This document shows positions 27,183 to 34,257 of a DNA stretch of 64,000 nt, piece by piece. The notes beneath the pieces were generated by a model, which searched no databases, was not told the DNA's origin, and saw only the letters and a list, made by a program, of their open reading frames with translations. Numbering within the stretch: the stretch's first letter is position 1; each line of letters begins with the position of its first letter. Position numbers and translations under genes: made by a program. The stretch covers positions 620,001 through 684,000 of the forward strand of contig NZ_BNJF01000002.1 in assembly GCF_016587355.1 (NCBI RefSeq). Reading direction: 5' to 3'. The DNA is from Ktedonospora formicarum (GTDB lineage Bacteria > Chloroflexota > Ktedonobacteria > Ktedonobacterales > Ktedonobacteraceae).

Positions 27183-27935
27183 GTGTCCATCATCAATCCA
27201 GTGGAACTCTGGGGTTTCCTCAGGGATCTCATGCTGGCGTTCGGGATGATTACTGTGCCTTTGATCGCCGGGGAACCCATCAAGGGTGTTCGGCGTGAAA
27301 TGGCGAAGAAGTTCGCCTGGAAAGTCTTTCGTGTCTGCATGATCATCACGATAGGAGACGTGCTGATCGGTAGGTACATCCCCTCCGCCTTCGGTCTGCC
27401 CCTCGGGGCGTTTCAGGCAGCGGGAGGCGTCATCTTCCTGATCGACGCTCTCACGAAGATGCTGTCGAAGGAGGAGCCCGAGCCCGAGCCTGAGCTGACG
27501 ATTCGGCGACGCTGGTGGCACACAAAGCGCCACCGGAAGCGCCTGGCATGCCTGGAGGAGGAGGCCAGGGCCAAGCTGCTGAAGCGCCACCAGGAGAAGA
27601 AGGAGGCCGCGCTGATGCGGCAGGCATCGATCCCGGTCGCTTTCCCGAAGCTCGCGGGAGCGGCCTTCCTGGCCTCCGTCATCACGGCGGAGGGCAAGGT
27701 GCAGCACAACAACATGGCCCAGTACCTCGACCTGGGGCTTGCGGTGCTCGCCCTGCTCGTGATCCTGCTCACGCTGCTGCTGAACACGCCCCGAATCATG
27801 GGGTCGCTCAGTTACAACGGGCGGCTCACGTTCGACAAGATCGCCAGCTTCGTCCTGCTCCTTCTGGGGATCAACGGCACCGTCGCCGGAGTCACCAGGA
27901 TCATCCTGGGAGTTCTGCACCCGGAACTCGCCTAA
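27183..27935 (+). CDS. MarC-like integral membrane protein 1
   Basis: The 250-residue protein fits a MarC (NAAT) family layout in two halves. The first half has FGMITVPLIAGEPIKG, then FGLPLGAFQAAGGVIFLIDA, like the MarC segment fGisl-afriAGGillfliAl. The second has IPVAFPKLAGAAFLASVI, like MarC PLaiPliaGPgai, and ends in a membrane segment LLLLGINGTVAGVTRII. Between the halves lies a highly charged loop (about 97-150) with PEPEPEL and RRRWWHTKRHRKR, longer than usual. MarC function is unknown even in E. coli. The GTG start has AAGGAG 8 nt upstream. Codons favour G/C in third position, unlike flanking genes, which suggests transfer. Confidence 0.7.
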   Translation: MSIINPVELWGFLRDLMLAFGMITVPLIAGEPIKGVRREMAKKFAWKVFRVCMIITIGDVLIGRYIPSAFGLPLGAFQAAGGVIFLIDALTKMLSKEEPEPEPELTIRRRWWHTKRHRKRLACLEEEARAKLLKRHQEKKEAALMRQASIPVAFPKLAGAAFLASVITAEGKVQHNNMAQYLDLGLAVLALLVILLTLLLNTPRIMGSLSYNGRLTFDKIASFVLLLLGINGTVAGVTRIILGVLHPELA

Positions 27936-27967
27936 CGGATCAACCTCTCCAGATGGGTGGAAGCTAG

Positions 27968-28017
27968 GGGTGCGTGGTACCGTCGACATCGACGGTACCA
28001 CGCACCCTTCCTTTTTT
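27968..28017 (+). terminator. Strong rho-independent terminator after MarC-like gene 1
   Basis: A perfect 19-bp stem (27968-27986 with 27989-28007) closes a 2-nt loop and is followed by TTCCTTTTTT. It ends the first MarC-like unit, so each unit has its own promoter and terminator. Confidence 0.9.
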
Positions 28018-28046
28018 ATCCTCTGCATACGCTCGTCTTTTGAATA

Positions 28047-28546
28047 TGTCCCTATATAGGGACAAAATTGTCGTGAAATGACATTGCTATTTGGAATACT
28101 CATACTGTATGCTTGTTACAGTTCCACCAAATCATTTTCGGTCCAGCCGAAGGTGTTACACTGGTTATAATGTTAGCCAGTGTATTCGGGGTACCCAGGT
28201 CTGGTTCGCCCCCGAAGTCTTCGCCACCTCTTGCCGCCGCTGTCTCCATTTTGGAGCTGAATGAGCGCAGAGTTGAGCTCGAAGACAAGGATCTTGAGCG
28301 TATCACGCTCAATCTAAAGCCGAGCCCATCCACCGTCGCGGCCATACAAAGGTTTCTGCGCGAGGTGTCACGACCAAACCACGTACCACCTCCATAACGG
28401 GTCTACCACAAGCGGGATCATTGCATCCAGCCCAAGGCAATAGACCCAAATCCAAAGAAGTGAATAAAGGAGGCAAGGCAAAGTAGCACCTGCGCGAATG
28501 TTCGCGCGCCCACATAAGGTAAGACCTAGACTCCCAGGGAGTAACC
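28047..28546 (+). repeat. Leader region, copy 2, upstream of the second MarC-like gene
   Basis: This region repeats the copy-1 order. A perfect palindrome TGTCCCTATATAGGGACA (28047-28064) is followed by TTGCTA (28084-28089), 18 bp and TATGCT (28108-28113). Then come GTTAGCC (28172-28178), the conserved block with TTGAGCG-N5-CGCTCAA, GTAGCAC (28483-28489) and a GCGCGAA/TTCGCGC hairpin. The palindrome-to-promoter gap is 19 bp here and 8 bp in copy 1, a difference of 11 bp or about one helical turn. An open frame from ATG 28170 to 28397 could encode 75 residues including LERITLNLKPSPSTVA and RFLREV. It has no good ribosome site, so coding is only a possibility. Confidence 0.6.
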
Positions 28547-29167
28547 GTGAATCCTTTGACGCTCTACGGAACGGCTTCCCACATCTTCAGCATGCTTGTC
28601 ATGATGCTGGGAATCTTCGCAGTCGTCCCGATGTTCATCGAGAAGACCGCATCCATGCCCAAGCTCGTCAAAAGCAAGGTCGCCCGCAGGATGGTGGTCG
28701 CAAGCTTCATCGCGATCGGTATCGGTGTCGGCATTGGCCCGTACTTCCTTCAGATGGCTGGTCTGCCAATCGAAGCACTCGGTGCAGTCGGAGGCGTCGC
28801 CTTCTCGGTCGAGGGCTATCTGATGTTCCGAGCCAAGTACAAGCCCGAGCCCGAGCCCGAGCTCTCCCGGCGCGAGCGCGTCCGCGCCTTCGCGTCTGGC
28901 AAGTTCAACTCGTTGGTGGGTCTGCTGAGGGCAGCTCCCGTCCAGGAGCAGCCCGAGCCTGAGCCCACTCCCCGGTGGAAGCTGAAATTCCGCGGGGGTA
29001 GCGAGATCGTGGAGCAGGTGCAGCCTGCCCCCGGGCGGGGGAAGCTCCGCAAGAACCAGCCCGTGCAGAAGCAGCAGGTGCAGGAGCCGTCCGCACAGCA
29101 GGTGGCCGAACTGCTGACGTGGGCCGCCGTACCGATGGCCTTCCCATTCATCGGGGAGCCGGCGTGA
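28547..29167 (+). CDS. MarC-like integral membrane protein 2, N-terminal part
   Basis: The 206 residues begin at a GTG with GGGAG 6 nt upstream. MarC-like features are IFAVVPMFIEKTASMPKLVK, a membrane segment VVASFIAIGIGVGIGPYFL and LPIEALGAVGGVAFSVEGYL. A long charged loop follows (about 97-185) with PEPEPEL, QPEPEPTPRW and glutamine-rich stretches. It ends VPMAFPFIGEPA at the point where MarC proteins read P-I-GGPGA, so the protein stops inside a conserved motif. The missing half lies in the next frame (29164-29448). Adding one G to GGGG at 29153-29156 would give PFIGGAGVNAALIT and join them. Codon use is GC-rich like its neighbours. Confidence 0.65.
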   Translation: MNPLTLYGTASHIFSMLVMMLGIFAVVPMFIEKTASMPKLVKSKVARRMVVASFIAIGIGVGIGPYFLQMAGLPIEALGAVGGVAFSVEGYLMFRAKYKPEPEPELSRRERVRAFASGKFNSLVGLLRAAPVQEQPEPEPTPRWKLKFRGGSEIVEQVQPAPGRGKLRKNQPVQKQQVQEPSAQQVAELLTWAAVPMAFPFIGEPA

Positions 29168-29448
29168 ACGCCGCGCTGATCACGGCGCTCGGCAGCTACA
29201 CGAGTATGGCTCAGGAACTGGGTCTCGCCGCTGGCGTCATCGGCGCTCTGGTGATCCTCTGGATCGCCCTGCGCTTCGGGGCCACGCTCATGTCGAAGCT
29301 GAAGCCGTCCACGCTGTTCATCATCAACAAGGTGAACGGCGCCCTGCTGTTGGCGATCGGGCTCTATCTGTTCGCCAACAACTTCACCGCCATGGTGGTG
29401 AGGGCGGCGGTGCTGACGCTCCGTCAGATGGGGGTCCTCCCGGCGTGA
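29164..29448 (+). CDS. MarC-like integral membrane protein 2, C-terminal part
   Basis: Ninety-four residues from a GTG that overlaps the stop of the previous frame by 4 bp (GTGA). It starts VNAALITALGSYTSMAQELG, then has a membrane segment LAAGVIGALVILWIALRFGA and ends with KVNGALLLAIGLYLFANN, matching the second half and last membrane segment of MarC proteins. As written it could be a coupled second subunit, but a single-base break in a G run explains it more simply. If the break is real, this would be a split MarC-type protein. Confidence 0.6.
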   Translation: MNAALITALGSYTSMAQELGLAAGVIGALVILWIALRFGATLMSKLKPSTLFIINKVNGALLLAIGLYLFANNFTAMVVRAAVLTLRQMGVLPA

Positions 29449-29481
29449 GGGCCTCCGCTTAACCGTTAGCCATTATGTGGT

Positions 29482-29514
29482 GCGGGGATGCCGCCAATTT
29501 AGGGCGGCCCCCGC
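29482..29514 (+). other. GC-rich hairpin between MarC-like genes 2 and 3
   Basis: GCGGGG...GCCGCC (29482-29495) pairs with GGCGGC...CCCCGC (29503-29514). There is no T tract, so it may attenuate or stabilise mRNA rather than terminate. GTTAGCC, seen in both leader copies, also occurs just upstream near 29466. A further GCGC-rich hairpin (CGCGC-N6-GCGCG) lies near 29531-29547 before the next gene, in the position of the hairpins in the other two leaders. Confidence 0.45.
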
Positions 29515-29582
29515 GCCAGGCAACGGCATACGCGCACCGATGCGCGCACTAAACTAATCCGTCCCGATGAAGGGGAAGTACG

Positions 29583-30584
29583 GTGTCCCTTAGCCGTAAA
29601 ATCGTAGTAGGCGTGACGGCAACCGCAGTCCTTGCGGTCGCCATCATCGCGGGGATGAAATTCATTCCCGCACAGGCGGTGGGGGTGTTCACCCCCAATT
29701 TCTTTCAGCTCGTGGGTATCCTGGACGTGACGAGCATCATGCTCGTCTTCTGGGCCAACACCCGGGAGCTCAGCAAACAGCAGGTGCGTAGGATCATCAT
29801 CCGGGTCATGGTGTACGTCGCCATGATGGCGCTCTTCAGCGCCACGATCGGCCCGTACGCCCTGAAACTGCTGGGCATCCCGATCGGAGCCCTGCGGACG
29901 GCGGGGGGTCTGTTGTTCATCATCATGGGCCTTGAGATCCTCGTAGAGAAGCTCTGGGTGGCTCTCAAGGAGAACTGGGTGAACTTCATGGCCCACCTGG
30001 CGCTCATCGTGGAGTACCTGGAGAACATCCAGAACCTCCTGGCGAACCAGGCTCAGGTCCAGAACGTGCCCTACCCGCCAATTATCAACGGTGGGGGCGT
30101 CGTCCTTGGTGCTCTCAGGCGCCTCGTCGTCCCGTTCGGATACGCGCAGACGGTGCCGATCGACCTCTCCAAGAGCGGGGAGGGCGACCCCTCGAAGGTG
30201 ACTCTTGGCACACCTCGGTTCGAGGCGCGCCTCGACCTGAGGCGGCACGAGCAACGGTTGCCCAACAGGGGTGAGAAGAAGCTGACGCTGCACGCGATCA
30301 TCTTCACGCTCGCCTTCCTGGTGATCTGGGGGCCGGGAGCCATGACGTTCGTCATCGGCGCAGTCAGCGAGACGCACGGCGTCGTGCCACTGGCGGCCCT
30401 GGGTGCGGCGATCGCCGCCGCTCTCCTGATCGTGATGCTCGCCATGATCTTCACGCCGAAGATCACGGGCCGTCTCAAGGAGCAGGGTAAGGCCAACCTG
30501 AACCTGCTCACCATGATGCTCATGCTGGTCTATGGATTCGACTTCCTGATCGTCGGAGCCAAGAACCTCCTGGGAGGAGGCTGA
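29583..30584 (+). CDS. MarC-like integral membrane protein 3
   Basis: The 333-residue protein repeats the layout of its two neighbours. The first half has an N-terminal membrane segment, then FTPNFFQLVGILDVTSIMLV, a segment VMVYVAMMALFSATIGPYAL, and LGIPIGALRTAGGLLFIIMG. A long loop (about 125-225) carries polar and charged sequence. The second half has HAIIFTLAFLVIWGPGAMTF (MarC GPGA motif), a segment LGAAIAAALLIVMLAMIF, and LNLLTMMLMLVYGFDFLIVG. The loop sequence is unrelated to those of the other two, so loops diverge while membrane parts stay. The GTG start follows GGGGAAG. GC-rich codon use again differs from the flanking pyrimidine genes. Confidence 0.68.
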   Translation: MSLSRKIVVGVTATAVLAVAIIAGMKFIPAQAVGVFTPNFFQLVGILDVTSIMLVFWANTRELSKQQVRRIIIRVMVYVAMMALFSATIGPYALKLLGIPIGALRTAGGLLFIIMGLEILVEKLWVALKENWVNFMAHLALIVEYLENIQNLLANQAQVQNVPYPPIINGGGVVLGALRRLVVPFGYAQTVPIDLSKSGEGDPSKVTLGTPRFEARLDLRRHEQRLPNRGEKKLTLHAIIFTLAFLVIWGPGAMTFVIGAVSETHGVVPLAALGAAIAAALLIVMLAMIFTPKITGRLKEQGKANLNLLTMMLMLVYGFDFLIVGAKNLLGGG

Positions 30585-30592
30585 CCCTTACC

Positions 30593-30671
30593 GGAGTCCT
30601 CTAAGGCAGAGACTCCAACACTGGCGCGGACTGAAGGGTACTCCATTCGGAGTCCCTGCCCAGGTCCGCGC
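30593..30671 (+). other. Structured 3' region of the MarC-like cluster
   Basis: Two structures follow the third gene directly. One is a hairpin GGAGTCCTCT/AGAGACTCC (30593-30616, one bulge). The other is a longer stem GCGCGGAC (30624-30631)/GTCCGCGC (30664-30671) that encloses an inner hairpin ACTCC-attc-GGAGT (30640-30653). This much pairing in 80 bases suggests a stable RNA end or a small RNA, but no known class was recognised. Confidence 0.45.
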
Positions 30672-30683
30672 GCACCCGAGAGG

Positions 30684-30724
30684 GGTGCCGTCCACACGAC
30701 GTGGGCGGTGCCTTCTCTCTTTTT
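30684..30724 (+). terminator. Terminator at the end of the MarC-like cluster
   Basis: GGTGCCGTCCAC (30684-30695) pairs with GTGGGCGGTGCC (30701-30712), including three G-U wobbles, around a 5-nt loop. TTCTCTCTTTTT follows. It lies just before the convergent pyrD stop. Confidence 0.7.
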
Positions 30725-30745
30725 GGAGGATTGTAGAGTGTGGAA

Positions 30746-31783
30746 CTAGAGGATCTGTTTATTGATACGCTTCATGATGCCAGGGCCTTCGTAGATAAAG
30801 CTGGTATAGATCTGGATCAGGCTCGCTCCGGCATCGAACATGCGTCGCGCATCATCAGGGCTCGCGATACCACCAACACCGATAACCGGGATGGCTCCAT
30901 CCAGCCTCTTGCAGAGATAGCTCACAACCTCTAGCGCGCGAGCTCGTAACGGTCGCCCACTCAAACCTCCTGCCTCGCCGATGTCGCGACTCAGGCCGTT
31001 GCGGGTAAGGGTGGTGTTCGTGGCGATAATCCCTCGCACACGTCTACTCAGGCAAACCTCTATGACATCATTGATCTGTTCCTCGCTCAGGTCTGGCGCG
31101 ATCTTCACCAGAACAGGCTTCGCGTTTACACCACTCTTGGTCGCAATGGACTCTGACTCCTGCACCACAGCCTGTAAAAGGCGATCTAATGGCTCTTTAT
31201 CCTGCAACTGGCGAAGGCCGGGCGTATTGGGCGAACTAACGTTAATGGTGAAAAAATTTGCATATGGATAGAGCTTGCGTAGTGAATAGAGGTAGTCGTC
31301 GATGGCCTCATCCTGGGGGGTGATCTTGGATTTGCCGATGCTCCAGCCAATAGGGATAGAGGGCGTGGGCTCCTTTGCTAATCTCTCGCTAATGGCATCA
31401 GCCCCCTCATTTGGGAAGCCCATGCGATTAATGAGAGCATCGTCCTCTGTAATGCGAAAGATGCGCGGTTTTTCATTGCCTGGTTGCTTATGACGAGTGA
31501 CTGTGCCTGCTTCAATAAAGCCAAACCCCAGCGCTGCCAGAGCCGGAAGCGCGACCCCGTTTTTGTCAAATCCTCCCGCGAGCCCTACCGGATTGGGAAA
31601 GCGCACCCCAAACACCTCGCGCTCCAGCCCCGGCGCTTTATAGGCATTCGCCACCTCTATGATCTTTAGTAGCGCCTGAAAGCGTGATATAAACGCAAGG
31701 CGATCCATCATCCAGTGATGCATAGTTTCAGGGTCCCCACCCCACGCGCGGTACATGGTCGGACGGATAATAGCTTTATACAT
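30746..31783 (-). CDS. pyrD: Dihydroorotate dehydrogenase (quinone), class 2
   Basis: From the ATG at 31783 this 345-residue flavoprotein has all class 2 marks. An N-terminal membrane-associated helix region (GGDPETMHHWMMDRLAF) is followed by GLAGGFDKNG, EAGTVTRHKQPGNEKPR, NRMGFPN, NVSSPNTPGLR with the catalytic-base serine, and VGGIASPDDARRMFDAGASL for FMN phosphate. It oxidises dihydroorotate to orotate in de novo pyrimidine synthesis, passing electrons to quinone at the membrane. A TTG at 31819 is in frame, but 31783 has the family-typical start. It is divergent from pyrC, and a uridine-kinase-like gene is also near, so this is a pyrimidine locus. Confidence 0.95.
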   Translation of the reverse strand: MYKAIIRPTMYRAWGGDPETMHHWMMDRLAFISRFQALLKIIEVANAYKAPGLEREVFGVRFPNPVGLAGGFDKNGVALPALAALGFGFIEAGTVTRHKQPGNEKPRIFRITEDDALINRMGFPNEGADAISERLAKEPTPSIPIGWSIGKSKITPQDEAIDDYLYSLRKLYPYANFFTINVSSPNTPGLRQLQDKEPLDRLLQAVVQESESIATKSGVNAKPVLVKIAPDLSEEQINDVIEVCLSRRVRGIIATNTTLTRNGLSRDIGEAGGLSGRPLRARALEVVSYLCKRLDGAIPVIGVGGIASPDDARRMFDAGASLIQIYTSFIYEGPGIMKRINKQIL

Positions 31784-31888
31784 TGGAGGCACTTCTCTCT
31801 TCTCAAACTCAGCAAGCAACAGCGCAGTATTTCAAGATATAATTTTAAGGTAACATCCCTTATCCCTATACAGGTTTTGAGTACAACT

Positions 31889-31931
31889 CACGACCCTCGA
31901 TAGCACATCGGGGTCATAAAGTGTTGAGGGT
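31889..31931. promoter_or_regulatory. Alternative RNA hairpins between pyrD and pyrC
   Basis: GACCCTCGAT (from about 31892) can pair with ATCGGGGTC with one bulge, or part of it, ACCCTC, can pair with GAGGGT at 31926-31931. The two structures exclude each other, as in attenuators. The region lies in the pyrC leader. No T-tract terminator follows and no PyrR motif was recognised, so a regulatory role is only suggested. Confidence 0.35.
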
Positions 31932-32033
31932 TATCTAATCTGAATGGTTACCTTTCAAGTATATTAGCAATTCGGGCTTCAGGAAACAAGCCATCCCTCT
32001 GTAATTGTAAACATAAAGGAGCTGTTAGATACG

Positions 32034-33332
32034 ATGTTGATTCGTCAAGGCATAGTGGTCACACACCGAGCAACTGCGCGCCTGGACATTCGGGTGCGTG
32101 GGGAGACAATCACCGAGATCGCGCCGGAGATCGCGCCGGAGCAAGATGAGGAAGTCGTCGAAGCCAGCGAGCGCCTCGTCCTACCAGGATTTATCGATTC
32201 GCATGTCCATTTCCGCGATCCCGGCGCACCCCAGAAGGAAGACTTCTTCACAGGTACACTCGCCGCGCTCGCCGGAGGCGTGACAACAGTCCTCGATATG
32301 CCCAATACACAGCCTCCAACTGATAGTCGCGCCCATCTTGTACAGAAGGCCGCTCACGTGGCAACCAAAGCTGTTGTCGACTACGGCTTCTACTTCGGCG
32401 CAACTGATACCAATATCGAGGAGGCAGCATCAGTTGCTGGCGAGGTTGCAGCCATGAAACTCTATATGGGCTCCTCGACTGGAACGCTACTGGTCACGGA
32501 ATTCTCGCCTATCTACCGCCATTTTACGACCTTCCCACTCGATAAACCCATCGCCGTTCACGCAGAAGATGAGCAATCCCTTAAATACTTTGGTGGCATG
32601 GGCTTACAGGATCACAATCAGGCTCGCCCACCCCTGAGCGCTCAGATCGCGCTCAGTCGCGCTATTGCTATCGCTGAAAAAACCGGACGACGCCTGCATG
32701 TGGCTCACACGACAACCTGGCGCGAATTAGAGTTGATTCAGGAAGCACGCAGCAAGGGAGTGCGCGTGACCTGCGAGGTTACACCTCTCCATCTCTTCAT
32801 GACCGAGGAGGATCAGCATCGACTGAGAAATTTTGGCAAGGTCAACCCACCTCTGCGCAGCCGAGATGATCGGGAGGCCCTCTGGCGCTACTTCGACGAT
32901 ATCGATACGATTGGCACCGATCACGCCCCCCATACGCGCGAAGAGAAGGATCAGCCCTATTCTCAAGCCCCTTCTGGTATGCCCGGCGTACAGACCATGC
33001 TACCACTCTTGCTCAACGCAGCCAGTTCGGGCCGGGTCAAGCTTGAAGAGGTGGTCAAGCGCTGTGTTACCAATCCAATTCAAATCTTCGGCCTTAAGGA
33101 CAAAGGCACGCTCGAAATAGGGAAAGATGCCGATATTGTGCTGATTGATCCCAATCATGAGTATGTGCTTGCGGACGACCAGATGCTCTCGAAATGCGGC
33201 TGGACCCCCTTTGCTGGCACGAAAATCAAGGGTCAGATCCAGCAAGTCTACCTGCGCGGAAATCTGGCCTATAACCAGGGAAACTGTCTCTCTACAGCGG
33301 GCAGTGGCAAAGCGATCAGATACAGCAAGTAA
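32034..33332 (+). CDS. pyrC: Dihydroorotase
   Basis: The 432-residue amidohydrolase has the class I dihydroorotase ligands. HVHF in FIDSHVHFRDPG supplies the HxH pair, AMKLYMGSS the bridging carboxylated lysine, AVHAEDE and LHVAHTTT further histidines, and IGTDHAPHT the catalytic Asp. It closes carbamoyl aspartate to dihydroorotate in the third step of pyrimidine synthesis. AAAGGAG precedes the ATG. Its product is the substrate of the divergent PyrD. The C-terminal GKDADIVLIDPNHEY is typical of the superfamily. It ends in a terminator shared with the convergent kinase gene. Confidence 0.95.
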   Translation: MLIRQGIVVTHRATARLDIRVRGETITEIAPEIAPEQDEEVVEASERLVLPGFIDSHVHFRDPGAPQKEDFFTGTLAALAGGVTTVLDMPNTQPPTDSRAHLVQKAAHVATKAVVDYGFYFGATDTNIEEAASVAGEVAAMKLYMGSSTGTLLVTEFSPIYRHFTTFPLDKPIAVHAEDEQSLKYFGGMGLQDHNQARPPLSAQIALSRAIAIAEKTGRRLHVAHTTTWRELELIQEARSKGVRVTCEVTPLHLFMTEEDQHRLRNFGKVNPPLRSRDDREALWRYFDDIDTIGTDHAPHTREEKDQPYSQAPSGMPGVQTMLPLLLNAASSGRVKLEEVVKRCVTNPIQIFGLKDKGTLEIGKDADIVLIDPNHEYVLADDQMLSKCGWTPFAGTKIKGQIQQVYLRGNLAYNQGNCLSTAGSGKAIRYSK

Positions 33333-33338
33333 GCCACG

Positions 33339-33378
33339 CGCGGAGGTATGGCGCCCTGTCAGGCATCATACCTCCGCG
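33339..33378. terminator. Terminator between pyrC and the kinase gene
   Basis: CGCGGAGGTATG (33339-33350) pairs perfectly with CATACCTCCGCG (33367-33378). The structure overlaps the stop codon of the minus-strand kinase gene (33366) and follows pyrC by 6 bp, serving both directions. Confidence 0.7.
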
Positions 33379-34034
33379 TGCGACACCTCACTATCCCTCT
33401 GAAAGAAGCCATAGCGCTTCTCATTCGTCGATTCGATCACGAAATCCGCGTCATGCATCTGTCTGAGCACCCAGCGCTTCTCTCCCAAATCCACAAAATG
33501 ATAGCGCTTCTCAAAGTCTGCAAGCGGCTTGCCACGCTTAACAACATCTCGGATGTGTGAACGGGCCCGGCGCTCCTCCGTCTCAGCATGGATATACAGC
33601 TTGAGCATTGAGTCATTCTCCTCGCTCAAGATACCGGAAAAGCGGATAGCATATAGGCCCTCGATAATAAGGGGCTGGTCCTCATCAAGACACATATCCT
33701 GATAGCCCTCGCGACGACTATGGACAAAACTATAACTTGGAATGGTGGCGGAGCCAGTGGTTAGTAGGGCGTCAATATCTTCTCGCATTCTGTACACATC
33801 ATATGCATCTGGACTCTCCCACTGCGGCATTACTCCATATTTCTCGTCATACTCCTTCACCACCACATCCTCATCAAGATAATAATGGTCCATCGAGAGT
33901 AGCGTAGCACGCATATGCCGCGCCAGGGTCGTAGCAAAGGTAGTTTTCCCCGACGCGGCGGGACCAGCGATGAGATAAATTCTCTTCAATGGTAGAGCAT
34001 CTACGCATTCGAGCAGAGGGGGCATCGATAACAT
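33366..34034 (-). CDS. Uridine kinase-like P-loop protein
   Basis: The 222-residue protein has a P-loop AGPAASGKTTFA near residue 24, a LLSMDHYYLDED strand like the substrate-binding DDFY region of uridine kinases, and a lid segment RRARSHIRDVVKRG. PLIIEGLYAI matches the uridine kinase/phosphoribulokinase Walker B region (vdGif). It probably phosphorylates uridine or a related nucleoside with ATP or GTP. Its place next to pyrC and pyrD supports pyrimidine salvage. Sequence alone cannot exclude another small sugar or nucleoside substrate. Confidence 0.8.
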   Translation of the reverse strand: MLSMPPLLECVDALPLKRIYLIAGPAASGKTTFATTLARHMRATLLSMDHYYLDEDVVVKEYDEKYGVMPQWESPDAYDVYRMREDIDALLTTGSATIPSYSFVHSRREGYQDMCLDEDQPLIIEGLYAIRFSGILSEENDSMLKLYIHAETEERRARSHIRDVVKRGKPLADFEKRYHFVDLGEKRWVLRQMHDADFVIESTNEKRYGFFQRDSEVSHAEV

Positions 34035-34257
34035 GGCATCTCCTTCCTTACAAATGGCAATCTGTAGGCAAACTCATAGACTGGTGCCATAAACATACTC
34101 TGACACCAGAAAATCTTTTTGCAAACAGATGTATTCTACCCAATCTCTCTAGCATTTGTCTATCCATTACGAAAAAATACAGACCCTCTTAGTTTCGTCT
34201 CAGGCTAAAATTGTACAATCAGGTAATCTCTTCTACACTACGCGAAAGGAGCACGAT

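Noticed and set aside
27081..28103. 340-residue open frame on the minus strand across MarC-like gene 1
   Set aside because: It is Asp/Glu/Arg/Gln-rich with no hydrophobic core or family motif, and mirrors the GC-rich coding strand. It spans the leader, gene and terminator, which a real gene would not.
29499..30377. 292-residue open frame antisense to MarC-like gene 3
   Set aside because: It has low-complexity His/Asp/Arg content typical of the reverse strand of a GC-rich membrane-protein gene; no start context.
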